A DNA stretch of 64,000 bases, taken from the NCBI RefSeq assembly GCF_016403105.1, contig NZ_CP046155.1, positions 2,385,906 to 2,449,905 on the forward strand. The letters are read 5' to 3'. Below are positions 24,340 to 32,295 of this stretch, in pieces. The notes under the pieces are model-generated. The model saw nothing but the letters and a program-made list of their open reading frames with translations. It was not told where the DNA came from and made no database searches. Source of the DNA: Leptolyngbya sp. BL0902 (GTDB lineage: Bacteria > Cyanobacteriota > Cyanobacteriia > Phormidesmidales > Phormidesmidaceae). A program made the translations under genes and the position numbers. Position 1 is the stretch's first letter. Every line of letters begins with the position of its first letter.

Positions 24340-25077
24340 ATGTCTTCCCTTGTCCGTAGCGCCACCGTTTCCATCACCAGCGGCGACCTGTCTATCCCCG
24401 CCTATCTGGCCGAACCCTCCCGTGAGGGCCACTTTGGCGGCGTGGTGGTCATCCAAGAAGTCTTTGGCGTCAACAGCCACATCCGCGACGTGACGGAACG
24501 CATCGCCGGAGCGGGCTACGTGGCCATCGCTCCCCACATCTACCACCGCCAAGCCCCCCACTTTGAGGTGGACTACACCGACGAGGGCTTAACCCAGGGC
24601 CGTCAATACAAAACGGGCACCCACGCCGAGGAACTGCTGAGCGACGTGCAGGGGGCGATTGACTTCCTGCTGGCCAAGGACAACGTGCGTCCCGGCGGCG
24701 TGGGCTGCATTGGGTTTTGCTTTGGGGGCCATGTGGCCTACCTGGCGGCGACCCTGCCCCAGGTGAAGGCCACCGCCTCCTTCTACGGTGCGGGCATCGT
24801 CAACAGCACACCGGGCGGCGGCGAACCCACCCTCAGCCGCACGGGCGACATCGGCGGCACCCTCTACGGCTTCTTTGGCGACCAGGATCCGCTGATTTCC
24901 CTGGAGGAAGTGGATCAGATGGAGGAGGCGCTGAAGGCCCATCAGGTGCCCCACCAAATCTTCCGCTACCCCGACGCCGACCACGGTTTCTTCTGCGACC
25001 AGCGCTACAGCTACAACGCCGCCGCCGCCCAAGACGCCTGGGAACGGGTGCTGGATTTATTCAGCAAAACCCTCTAG
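24340..25077 (+). CDS. Dienelactone hydrolase family protein
   Basis: 245-residue alpha/beta hydrolase. The catalytic triad of dienelactone hydrolase is visible: Cys127 in VGCIGFCFGGHVAYLA, Asp in FFGDQDPLIS and His in PDADHGFFCDQR. The N-terminus GGVVVIQEVFGVNSHIRD is the family's conserved Glu-containing strand. Cyanobacterial members are usually annotated as carboxymethylenebutenolidase; the real substrate is not known. No signal peptide. It is divergent from the GntR-type regulator. Confidence 0.92.
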   Translation: MSSLVRSATVSITSGDLSIPAYLAEPSREGHFGGVVVIQEVFGVNSHIRDVTERIAGAGYVAIAPHIYHRQAPHFEVDYTDEGLTQGRQYKTGTHAEELLSDVQGAIDFLLAKDNVRPGGVGCIGFCFGGHVAYLAATLPQVKATASFYGAGIVNSTPGGGEPTLSRTGDIGGTLYGFFGDQDPLISLEEVDQMEEALKAHQVPHQIFRYPDADHGFFCDQRYSYNAAAAQDAWERVLDLFSKTL

Positions 25078-25079
25078 CC

Positions 25080-26993
25080 TCAACAGCACCAAAAGCGCAG
25101 GGTTTCATCGGCACTGGCACTGACGATCATGCGGCTATCGGGGGTAAAGGCGAGGGCCGTTACCGACCAATCGTGGCGCATCGGTTGCCCCGGATCAGGT
25201 TCCCCCAAGCTCAACTGGGCCAAATTCATCAGGGTCAGTCGTCCGGCCTCGGTGCCGATAGCGAGCCACTGCCCATCAGAACTCAAGGCCAAAGCCGTAA
25301 TCGAGGTGGAAAACCGTTGGATCAGCGATCCCTGATCAGAAGCTTGCGCCGTCCACACCTGCACATTGCCCTGGGCATCGCCGCTGACGATGCGGCCATC
25401 CTGGGGGTGGCAAGCCAGGGCCGTAATCGGGGCTTTGGGGGCGGTGATGGTGTGGCTCAGCCGTCCGGCGGGCAGCGACCACAGGCGAATCGTGCGGTCT
25501 TGGCCACCGCTGATCAGAAGCTTGTCGGTCACGTTAACGGCCAGGGTCGTCACGGCAGCTTGGTGATGCACCAACACCTTGGGCTGAAACTGCTGCGAGG
25601 GGGACACCAGATAAATCCGCCCATCGCCACAGGCCACCGCCAGGGTATCGCCGTCGGGGCCTAAAGCCAGGGCCGACACCTGCCAACTCGTGAGGGGAAG
25701 CCGTTGACGATCACCTGGATGGGCCAAATTCCACTGAATCACCTGCCCATCTTCGCCGCCGCTAATCACCGTTTCGTTAGCGCCAAACGTCACTGCGTTC
25801 ACCTTGCCCCGATGCCCCGGTCTGCGCAGGGTTTTGCGAAACTGGTGCAAAAGCTGACCATTGGTACAGTCCCACAGGCGCACCGACCCATCCGCACAGG
25901 CCGCCGCCAGGGTGCAACCTTGGGGGCTGATGGCTAAATCCTGAACCACAATTCCGGGGAGATCGATGCGGTGGCGGGCTTGCCACGTGGGGGGTGGGGT
26001 AGGGGCGAGGTCTCCTCGTCCCACAGGAGTCGGGTAGGGGCGAAGTCTCCTCGTCCCCAAGAACTTTGGCATCGGGAAGGCTTTGCCTGGGGAAGACGGG
26101 ACTGGGGAAAGACTGCCCCATCGCAGGTCGGCCATCACCTCCTGGGCGCTGCGGTAGCGTTCCTTCAGGCGACGGTTCACCATTCGGTCTAGAACGCGGG
26201 TCAGGGCAGGGCTGATGGGTTGGGTAAGGAACGGTTGCCAGATCCAGGCATCCTCGCCCACGGCATAGAGGTCGAAGGGATGAAGCCCGGTCAGCAGGTG
26301 CAGGGCAGTGAGGCCGAGGCTGAAAATATCGCTGGCAAAGACGGCCTTGCCGAGGGTTTGTTCGGGGGCGGCATAGCCCGCACTGCCGATCACAGTTCCG
26401 GTTTGGGCCATCGCCTCCAGGTTCACGGTTTTGGACGCGCCAAAATCCACCAGCACCCAGGGCCGATCATCCGAGGGGGCGATGATGTTGGCGGGTTTGA
26501 TGTCGCGGTGGATGACCTGATGCTCGTGGACAAATTGCAGCACAGGCAGCAGGTCGCTCAGCAGGCGGCGAATCTGGGCTTCCTCTAGCGGCGGATTCAG
26601 TTGGTCGAGGTTGGGGCCAGGGATGTATTCCTGCACTAAAAACTGACCTTGTTCGGTATCCAAGGCTTCTAACAGCCGGGGAATTTGGGGATGGTAGCCC
26701 AGGGTGGCGAGCTGTTCGGCCTCCTGCCAAAACCGTTGTCGTTGTGCTTCAGGCGTTTTATCTTGGCGAAAACCTTTGGAATCTGGCCAAAGCTGCTTGA
26801 TGACGCAAACTTCCGGCGGCTGAACGCCCTCATCCACCGCCCGATAGGTACGGCCAAAGCCCCCCTGCCCCAGCACCGCCCCACACCGATAGCGCTGATT
26901 CAGCCGCAAAGGCGCACCGCAAGACTGGCACCGCAGGGCCGCAGCCGGGTTAACGGGCTGGGCACATTGGGGGTTAAGGCAGAGGCTGTCCAT
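25080..26993 (-). CDS. Ser/Thr protein kinase with C-terminal WD40 repeats
   Basis: 637 residues from the ATG at 26993; the frame continues upstream but the real start is marked by the zinc-ribbon-like CLNPQCAQPVNPAA...CQSCGAPL at residues 5-29. Kinase domain about 35-300: Gly loop GQGGFG (42-47), Lys66, HRDIKPANI with Asp164, and DFG at 183-185. About seven WD40 units fill residues 330-637 (SVRLWDC, RTIRLWSLP, ETLRFWCC). The linker between the domains contains two palindromic repeat copies in frame. A soluble signalling kinase; targets unknown. Confidence 0.92.
   Translation of the reverse strand: MDSLCLNPQCAQPVNPAAALRCQSCGAPLRLNQRYRCGAVLGQGGFGRTYRAVDEGVQPPEVCVIKQLWPDSKGFRQDKTPEAQRQRFWQEAEQLATLGYHPQIPRLLEALDTEQGQFLVQEYIPGPNLDQLNPPLEEAQIRRLLSDLLPVLQFVHEHQVIHRDIKPANIIAPSDDRPWVLVDFGASKTVNLEAMAQTGTVIGSAGYAAPEQTLGKAVFASDIFSLGLTALHLLTGLHPFDLYAVGEDAWIWQPFLTQPISPALTRVLDRMVNRRLKERYRSAQEVMADLRWGSLSPVPSSPGKAFPMPKFLGTRRLRPYPTPVGRGDLAPTPPPTWQARHRIDLPGIVVQDLAISPQGCTLAAACADGSVRLWDCTNGQLLHQFRKTLRRPGHRGKVNAVTFGANETVISGGEDGQVIQWNLAHPGDRQRLPLTSWQVSALALGPDGDTLAVACGDGRIYLVSPSQQFQPKVLVHHQAAVTTLAVNVTDKLLISGGQDRTIRLWSLPAGRLSHTITAPKAPITALACHPQDGRIVSGDAQGNVQVWTAQASDQGSLIQRFSTSITALALSSDGQWLAIGTEAGRLTLMNLAQLSLGEPDPGQPMRHDWSVTALAFTPDSRMIVSASADETLRFWCC
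25999..26022 (-). repeat. Palindromic repeat family, copy e (inside kinase gene)
   Basis: On the plus strand GTAGGGGCGAGGTCTCCTCG then TCCC; it is the reverse orientation of copies a to d. It lies in frame in the kinase linker, translated as part of VGRGDLAPTP. Confidence 0.75.
26034..26058 (-). repeat. Palindromic repeat family, copy f (inside kinase gene)
   Basis: GTAGGGGCGAAGTCTCCTCG then TCCCC, 35 bases from copy e and in the same orientation. Together they encode TRRLRPYPTPVGRGDLAPTP in the kinase linker, so the linker grew by a tandem repeat insertion. Confidence 0.72.
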
Positions 26994-27056
26994 AGGTAGG
27001 ACGGATGAAAGGTAACGCCATCCTACTGAAGATTCGGCAAGATTTGGCTTGGGTAA

Positions 27057-27242
27057 CAACAGGCAATTATCGAGGGAGCCTCCGAGTCTGTATTGGTGGA
27101 GGTGCTTGATTTTCTCCAGTTTTTGCAGGCTAAGCAGGCTGAAGATGCTGCTGATCTTCAAGCGGCCCGTGAAGCTCTGGCGACCGTGGCCACGGAAGGT
27201 ACGGTGTCTTGGGACGCCCTCAAGGCCGATGTCGGGCTATGA
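27057..27242 (+). pseudogene. Antitoxin remnant without a clear start
   Basis: Frame running from just after a TAA at 27054-27056 to TGA at 27240-27242, reading AIIEGASESVLVEVLDFLQF and then KQAEDAADLQAAREAL. The EVLDFLQFLQ motif is typical of short RelB/DUF2281-like antitoxins, but no ATG or well-placed GTG precedes it, and the normal N-terminus appears to lie in another frame from the ATG at 27005. It overlaps the toxin remnant by ATGA. Probably frameshifted or decayed. Confidence 0.55.
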
Positions 27243-27343
27243 GCTATCGCCTGGAGTTCACCAAGCCTGCTGCCAAACAATTTAAGGCGCTTCCTCTGCC
27301 AGTACAGCAACGGCTGCAATCCAAAATGGAGGTCGCGGTATGA
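27239..27343 (+). pseudogene. Truncated RelE/ParE-like toxin
   Basis: 34-residue frame beginning MSYRLEFTKPAAKQFKALP, an exact-looking RelE-type N-terminus, and ending after SKMEVAV, whereas the family has about 85-90 residues. The start overlaps the antitoxin stop as ATGA and its own stop overlaps the DUF2283 start as ATGA. It lacks the catalytic C-terminal half and cannot be an active toxin. Confidence 0.6.
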
Positions 27344-27534
27344 AAAAAATTAGCTACAGCAAAGATGTGGATGCCCTGCTGATAGAGCTATCCCAGGAAC
27401 CCATCGCCTACGCCGAAAAAAATGGTCAGGTGATTCTCCACTACTCCCCCGACGACAAACTCGTTTTGGTTGAAATCCTTGATTTCAGGCGTTTTATGTC
27501 GGAAGATGCGGTGGCCGCTCTCCTGGCTTCTTAG
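27340..27534 (+). CDS. DUF2283 domain protein
   Basis: 64 residues, beginning MKKISYSKDVDALLIELSQE, with VLVEILDFRRFM near the end, the pattern of DUF2283 proteins. They often lie next to toxin-antitoxin genes and may be antitoxin-like; function unknown. Its start overlaps the truncated RelE-like frame by four bases (ATGA), so a toxin-antitoxin operon seems to have lost its toxin's 3' half and joined to this gene. Confidence 0.7.
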   Translation: MKKISYSKDVDALLIELSQEPIAYAEKNGQVILHYSPDDKLVLVEILDFRRFMSEDAVAALLAS

Positions 27535-27603
27535 AGCTTTGGTGCATTGCGGCCAGGGGGTTGATTGCATCGTCCCACAAGATATCGATGCCGCGAATGC
27601 ACC

Positions 27604-28320
27604 CTACGCTGGGGTAGAAAGCTGCGCCACAAAAGCCTGATGTTCTGGAGATCGCAGCCCCCTTTGCAGCACCGTTAACACCTGGGCCATATCGCCGGAA
27701 AGTATCGCCCCCGTCGCTAACCACAGCCCCGGAAATCGCTGGCTGCGGATTACGCCCTCGTTGTCTATGGGCAGGGGTTGATAGTCGCCTTCGGTGAGGT
27801 GGTACCAGTCAATTTTTTGCTCAAACGCTTGCCATACCAGGTATTCTGCCACCCCATTGCGGCGATAGGCTTGTTTTTTGGCCCCTAGGTCAATGGCGGC
27901 GCTGCTGGCGGCAATTTCGATTACAAGTTCCGGTGTGCCCTCTAGGTAGCCGTCTGCATCCACGCGGGTTTGGCCCCCGGCAGCTTCGTTAATCAGCAGC
28001 ACAACATCGGGTTGTAGCTCGTTATTCCAATCGAGGCGCACGGTGGGTTCGATACCTAGGCTTAGCCCAGGGGTCATCACCTGATACGTCCACACCCAAC
28101 CATGGATGCGGCTGTGGGGTTCGGCGTGTTGTTGAAACCGCAGGGGTGAGGCCACGTAGACAACTCCTTCAATCAGTTCGGCCTGGGTGACGGGGGCAGT
28201 GGCATAGCGACGCTCAAACTCTGGGCGAGTCAGACGGTCGCCGCTTTCGAGGGGTGGGGCCACCGTGGGTTTGGCCGATTGAACGGAAGTCGCGGGAGTG
28301 GTCGTCATGGGACGGGGCAT
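27604..28320 (-). CDS. Uma2 family (DUF820) putative endonuclease
   Basis: 238 residues; ATG at 28320, with another five codons in. The restriction-endonuclease-like core shows LQPDVVLLINEA with the metal-binding Asp, and PELVIEIAASS followed by KKQAYRRNGVAEYLVW, in the E-x-A-S...K pattern of the family. DUF820/Uma2 genes occur in dozens of copies in many cyanobacteria, with unknown role. A predicted N-terminal ~25 residues (TTTPATSVQSAKPTVAPP) are low complexity. Confidence 0.88.
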   Translation of the reverse strand: MPRPMTTTPATSVQSAKPTVAPPLESGDRLTRPEFERRYATAPVTQAELIEGVVYVASPLRFQQHAEPHSRIHGWVWTYQVMTPGLSLGIEPTVRLDWNNELQPDVVLLINEAAGGQTRVDADGYLEGTPELVIEIAASSAAIDLGAKKQAYRRNGVAEYLVWQAFEQKIDWYHLTEGDYQPLPIDNEGVIRSQRFPGLWLATGAILSGDMAQVLTVLQRGLRSPEHQAFVAQLSTPA

Positions 28321-28468
28321 TGGTAGGGTGGTTCTATGCTAGCCAATGGCCTGGAGTGTGGGATACATCCTGATCGTTGAGCATACCAGTCTCTCAGCAC
28401 ACACCATCTCTAACCGCATCGCATCAAGGCATCCCATCAAGATTTTGCCGCTCTACTACCTTGAATGG

Positions 28469-29527
28469 TTAAGCCCGCCACTTGAGCAGTTGCGTTTTGA
28501 CGGGAGTAACAAACTCTCGCGATTCGTCCTGGGAGCGCTGGTATTCCTTTTTAAGCTGATAGTACCAGCGGGCCAGGGTGTCGGAATCTTTGATCAGCCG
28601 CAGCACCGATTCGTGTTTTAGCCCCTCCTGTTGTTTGATCACCACATCCCGATCCTGTCCTAAGAAGGAGCGAATCAGGGTTGGCAAAATGGGCTTCAGC
28701 AGGTTGCCCCAGGGGATATCCCAATAGAGCTGAAAGGTAACGTCAGTTTGGTCGTCGGTGAGGGGCGTGACGGTGGTTAGGTTTACGACCCGGTTTTTGG
28801 GGGTCGTGGTTTCTTCGGTGCGTACCCCCGGCAGGTAAAAGATGATCTCGTTTTCGGGTAGGCCGCCAATTAACCAGTAGCCTCGGCCCATGTGTTCGGG
28901 CATTTGGTGACGACGCATGGTGAAGCCGTAGGGCGAGGGGTCGAACCATTTGATTTCGTCGTTGAGGGTGCCGCCCCGCCACCACCAGGAACGATGGACA
29001 AAGGGCGAGTGGGCCGGGTCCATTAACCCCACCACGGCATGGTCGATGTAGCAGGGAAAGCGCATGGTGTAGGTGACGTTGGGGGCCACCTCATCGCCAA
29101 AACCGGGCACCCTGGGCACGTCGAATCGGGGCGGTTGGGCCTTTGTGCGGTCGGGGTCGGGGATATACACCCAAAGGTTGCCCTGCACTTCTTTGACCTC
29201 GTAGCTGCGCACGTCAAAGCGGCTCAGATCCATCTCCTGCTCTGGCATCAACGACGGAATTTCGGCGCACTTGCCATGCTCATCAAAGCGCCAGCCGTGG
29301 TAGCAGCACTGCACGGTCTCGCCATCGTACCAGCCGCAGCTTAGGGGAACCGCCCGGTGGGGGCAAAGGTCGCGGATGGCAAAGGCTTTGCCCTGGTTGG
29401 TGCGGCCAAACAAAATCGGCTCGTTGAGCAGGGTCTTGGCCACCATTTTCCCGCGCTTGAGGTCGGCGCTGGGCATGGCATGGTACCAAATATTACGCAG
29501 CAGATAAATATCGTTGACAGCAACCAC
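28469..29527 (-). CDS. Rieske-type aromatic ring-hydroxylating oxygenase, alpha subunit
   Basis: 352 residues from GTG 29527. The Rieske [2Fe-2S] ligands are Cys55 and His57 (CPHRAVPL) and Cys74 and His77 (CCYHGWRFDE). The mononuclear iron site is in LMDPAHSPFVHRS, with the D-x-x-H-x4-H pattern. The family includes PaO-like, vanillate demethylase-like and other oxygenases common in cyanobacteria; the substrate cannot be read. There is no predicted reductase next to it, so electrons probably come from ferredoxin. Confidence 0.9.
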   Translation of the reverse strand: MVAVNDIYLLRNIWYHAMPSADLKRGKMVAKTLLNEPILFGRTNQGKAFAIRDLCPHRAVPLSCGWYDGETVQCCYHGWRFDEHGKCAEIPSLMPEQEMDLSRFDVRSYEVKEVQGNLWVYIPDPDRTKAQPPRFDVPRVPGFGDEVAPNVTYTMRFPCYIDHAVVGLMDPAHSPFVHRSWWWRGGTLNDEIKWFDPSPYGFTMRRHQMPEHMGRGYWLIGGLPENEIIFYLPGVRTEETTTPKNRVVNLTTVTPLTDDQTDVTFQLYWDIPWGNLLKPILPTLIRSFLGQDRDVVIKQQEGLKHESVLRLIKDSDTLARWYYQLKKEYQRSQDESREFVTPVKTQLLKWRA

Positions 29528-29651
29528 AGGCCCTAAGCTCTTTGATGAAAATAGCCTTTACAATACTATCGCGCCGTTCAATGGCTCATGATGATTTTGA
29601 ACAGCAAGGGTGTGCTTCTGCCCCAAAATTAAGGCAGATTAATGCGATAAA

Positions 29652-29703
29652 ACCGCCCTTGTCCTAGCTGTCTCCCCCAAGGAGAGGCGTAGGCAAGGGC
29701 GGT
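29652..29703 (-). terminator. Terminator of the short-repeat protein gene
   Basis: Arms ACCGCCCTTG (29652-29661) and CAAGGGCGGT (29694-29703), extended inside by CCTA/TAGG. Read on the minus strand the hairpin is followed by TTTT, 22 bases after the stop of the gene at 29726. Confidence 0.72.
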
Positions 29704-29725
29704 ATGCCCAGGATAATCCAGATGT

Positions 29726-30145
29726 CTAGTCGAGGTAGCCCATCAGCACGGACGGACGGGGATCGATCACGTCGTTGGGCGCAATGGGGCGATCACCGGG
29801 AAGCGTATGGAGGTCGGAAATAATTAGGGTACTCACGCCGACCGGACGGTGGCCGGGTAGGGTATCGAGGGTGGAGATCATGAACGTATTGGCCCCAATG
29901 GGACGCTGACCCGCCTGATCGAGGGTGCCCACAATTTCAAAGCTGCTGAGGGCAATGGGCCGATGGTTGGGCAGGCTATCGGTTTCCACCAAGCGAGTTT
30001 CGTCATCCAGAACAAATACCACCCCACTGTCGCCAGCTTTCACCAATCCTCCTTCCGAGGTGTTGCGCTTGGCTCGGCTAGGACGTCGAGGGCTGGTCTC
30101 TTTTTCTGGGGTTTCGGGGTTGCTGGCGTCGTTGGGGGTAGTCAT
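29726..30145 (-). CDS. Short-repeat protein with G-x-R-P motif
   Basis: 139 residues, no known domain. After a basic, polar N-terminus (about 1-45, with RRPSRAKRNTSEGG), four units of about 20 residues repeat: LPNHRPIALSSFEIVGTL, QRPIGANTFMISTLDTL, GHRPVGVSTLIISDLHTL and GDRPIAPNDV. Each has an R-P-I/V turn followed by a hydrophobic strand, which suggests a small beta-solenoid or repeated docking site. I do not recognise a function. A terminator lies just after it and ssrA is on the other strand 323 bases away. Confidence 0.72.
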   Translation of the reverse strand: MTTPNDASNPETPEKETSPRRPSRAKRNTSEGGLVKAGDSGVVFVLDDETRLVETDSLPNHRPIALSSFEIVGTLDQAGQRPIGANTFMISTLDTLPGHRPVGVSTLIISDLHTLPGDRPIAPNDVIDPRPSVLMGYLD

Positions 30146-30468
30146 CGGTATTAAAGTCCTTATTGCAACAGGCCGTCACCAGGAGGGCGACCGCCGGGGT
30201 GAATATCAAGGCCGCACCCTCGGCTAGCCGAGGTAGCTCACTGCTGCCCGAAGTTAGGGAAACAGGATGCTTAAGAGATAATTATACGTCGAGGGCTGTC
30301 CCTCTCAGTTTATGAATGATTATCAATGCTATAAGGGCGCAGCGGCTAAGGGGGCATCCGGGGTGGGCCGTCACCGACCGGAAGGGCGGCTTTCCCTACC
30401 GCAATTCTAGGGCAACCCTCTCCCAGGGGTAGAATCTTGGCCTATAATAAACGAAAGAGTTCACCCAG
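30146..30468. other. Region upstream of ssrA
   Basis: 323 bases without a supported gene. It contains a perfect 16-base palindrome CCTCGGCTAGCCGAGG (30218-30233) shortly upstream of the short-repeat protein gene, an AT-rich block at about 30270-30330, and the ssrA -10 box. Confidence 0.55.
30443..30448 (+). promoter_or_regulatory. ssrA -10 box
   Basis: Consensus TATAAT 20 bases before the mature 5' end of tmRNA. I see no good -35 hexamer. Confidence 0.6.
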
Positions 30469-30854
30469 GGGGCTGTAACGGTTTCGACGTTTTGACGAAA
30501 GTCACGCTGTGATACAGGCCGAGAGGGAGTCCACTCTCGTTAATCCAGGCTCAAAACAAACGTAAGTGCGAACAACATCGTTCCTTTTGCTCGTAAAGCT
30601 GCACCTGTTGCCGCTTAACTAAAACTCTTTTAGCGAGCGTTCATAGTTTGACTCCGTTAAGGACTATGGACAAAACCCCAACGGATGCACTGACAGGCGT
30701 TCTCTAGTGAGTCTGTCGGCTAAGCTTTCATTAGAGCATCCCACCGTCCGGGATAAGTGGCGGTTCCTGCCCCAAGGATTAGCGGGGCTAAGCCTGTGAA
30801 TGAGTGGTGTGTTAATACTCAAAGCGGACACGGGTTCGACTCCCGTCAGCTCCA
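30469..30854 (+). ncRNA. ssrA: tmRNA (one-piece)
   Basis: Rescues stalled ribosomes and tags the nascent protein for proteolysis. The 5' end GGGGCTGTAACGGTTTCGAC and the 3' end TTCGACTCCCGTCAGCTCCA are canonical; GGGGCTG and CAGCTCC pair over 7 bases to form the acceptor stem, with A30854 as discriminator and CCA not encoded. The tag frame runs from GCG at 30568 to TAA at 30616-30618 and reads ANNIVPFARKAAPVAA, close to known cyanobacterial tags. It is colinear, unlike the two-piece form of some marine picocyanobacteria. Confidence 0.97.
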
Positions 30855-30895
30855 TTCCTACAACATGTGTTTGATTATTAAATATTTTTCCAAGT

Positions 30896-30922
30896 AAGAG
30901 ACTCAATGTTGGGTCTCTTTTT
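30896..30922 (+). terminator. ssrA terminator
   Basis: Arms AAGAGAC (30896-30902) and GTCTCTT (30913-30919) with a 10-base loop and a run of five T at 30918-30922, 41 bases after tmRNA. Confidence 0.75.
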
Positions 30923-31038
30923 GCATCTGCCTATACTGAGAAGGTAGCCCTAGGCTACGGAAGGTTGGCAACGCTTAGGGAGGTCGATCTTCCTGAAAGT
31001 TGTCTGCTGCTATTGTTTTTTTTAAGAGTTTTAGGAAC

Positions 31039-31197
31039 ATGCAATTCCCCGTCTGGCCTTACCTAAACCAACCCATCTTTAACCGTAACCACCAGGCGAT
31101 TTATAATCCCTGGCGATTTTGGCGTACCTACCAAGTGCGATTTCTAGAGCGTTGCTGGCTGCGGGAATATCGTCCTGAGGAACATTACAAATCTTAG
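31039..31197 (+). CDS. Small aromatic-rich hypothetical protein
   Basis: 52 residues from the ATG at 31039, with AGGA 4 bases upstream. It is rich in Trp, Tyr, Phe and Arg (VWPYLNQPIFNRNHQ, NPWRFWRTYQVRFLERCW). No domain is recognised. It stands alone between ssrA and the DUF1350 gene. It could be a real small gene; coding cannot be proved without homologues. Confidence 0.42.
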   Translation: MQFPVWPYLNQPIFNRNHQAIYNPWRFWRTYQVRFLERCWLREYRPEEHYKS

Positions 31198-31384
31198 TTT
31201 AAATGTCGCAAAAAAACTAAGAATTCCTGACGTTTAACTCGATCCAAGCAACCGTTGTGATTCCCCCTAAAAGACGGCAGTGTGCCCAGGTGTAGGGAGA
31301 GCATTGGCTCATCGGTTATCACTAACTTCAAATTTCGCTACATTAAGATACACACAACACCGGATGGGCGAATTGGCGACAGCT

Positions 31385-32224
31385 ATGGTAAATGGGATCG
31401 CAACCTGGCAAGAGGTGACGGGCAACTGGATTTTGATGCCTCCCCGCCCTCGGGGTATTATCCATTTTCTCGGCGGGGCGTTTGTGGCAGCGGCCCCCAG
31501 CGTGACCTACCGCTGGTTGCTAGAGAACCTGGCAAGCCAGGGCTACATCATTGTGGCTACTCCCTTCATCAATACCTTTGACCACGAAGCAATTGCGGAG
31601 GAAGTCCTGATTACCTTCAGTCAGGCCCTGCGCTATCTGGATCGACGGCTCGGCATCAATGATCCGTATCTGCCCATCTATGGCCTAGGGCACAGCATGG
31701 GTTGCAAGGTACACCTCCTGATTAACAGTCTGTGGGAGGTGGATCGGGCGGGAAACATCTACATGAGCTTTAACAACTACCCAGCCAAACGGTCGATTCC
31801 TTTTTTAGAGCAGGTGGCGCAGTTTAGTCCTGCGCTGGATGTGGAGTTTACTCCCGGCCCGGAGGCGACGCTAGCCCTCGTGCGGGATCAGTATCCGGTA
31901 GCGCACAATCTGCTGATCAAGTTTCGGAACGACACCATCGACCAAACCCGACCGCTGGCGGATACGCTGGTGCCGCGCTTTCCACAGCAGACGACGGTGC
32001 AGATCCTTCAGGGTAGCCACACAACGCCTATTGCTCAAGATATTGGCTGGCAGCCAGGGGATTCGTTTTCGCCCCTCGATGCCCTAGGCCAATTTGTGAA
32101 GCAGGAGTTTTATCGGGATCTAAACCAGCTCAAGCAGACACTTTTGACCTGGCTGGCCGAGCCTATCGTCCCTCCCAAGGCGACGCCCATTGCCCTCAAA
32201 CGAAAGGGAGCCGAGACACCCTAG
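31385..32224 (+). CDS. DUF1350 family protein (alpha/beta hydrolase-like)
   Basis: About 279 residues from ATG 31385, or seven more from ATG 31364; the frame itself opens at 31280. The start TWQEVTGNWILMPPRPRGII and IHFLGGAFVAAAPSVTYRW are typical of the DUF1350 family of cyanobacteria and chloroplasts, which has an alpha/beta hydrolase fold. YGLGHSMGCKVHLL gives a G-x-S-x-G-like elbow (GHSMG). Function unknown. No signal peptide. Confidence 0.88.
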   Translation: MVNGIATWQEVTGNWILMPPRPRGIIHFLGGAFVAAAPSVTYRWLLENLASQGYIIVATPFINTFDHEAIAEEVLITFSQALRYLDRRLGINDPYLPIYGLGHSMGCKVHLLINSLWEVDRAGNIYMSFNNYPAKRSIPFLEQVAQFSPALDVEFTPGPEATLALVRDQYPVAHNLLIKFRNDTIDQTRPLADTLVPRFPQQTTVQILQGSHTTPIAQDIGWQPGDSFSPLDALGQFVKQEFYRDLNQLKQTLLTWLAEPIVPPKATPIALKRKGAETP

Positions 32225-32295
32225 GAGGGTGGCAAGCCGTGTCCCTCCAGGTGGGTGCGAGTCAACAGCGAACGAGACGGTTAGGTTGGCAATGC

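Noticed and set aside
24717-25664. 315-codon plus-strand frame
   Set aside because: Overlaps dienelactone hydrolase and the kinase WD40 region out of frame.
31000-31038. Upstream extension of the 52-codon small protein
   Set aside because: No ribosome-binding site at the earlier start, whereas AGGA precedes the ATG at 31039.
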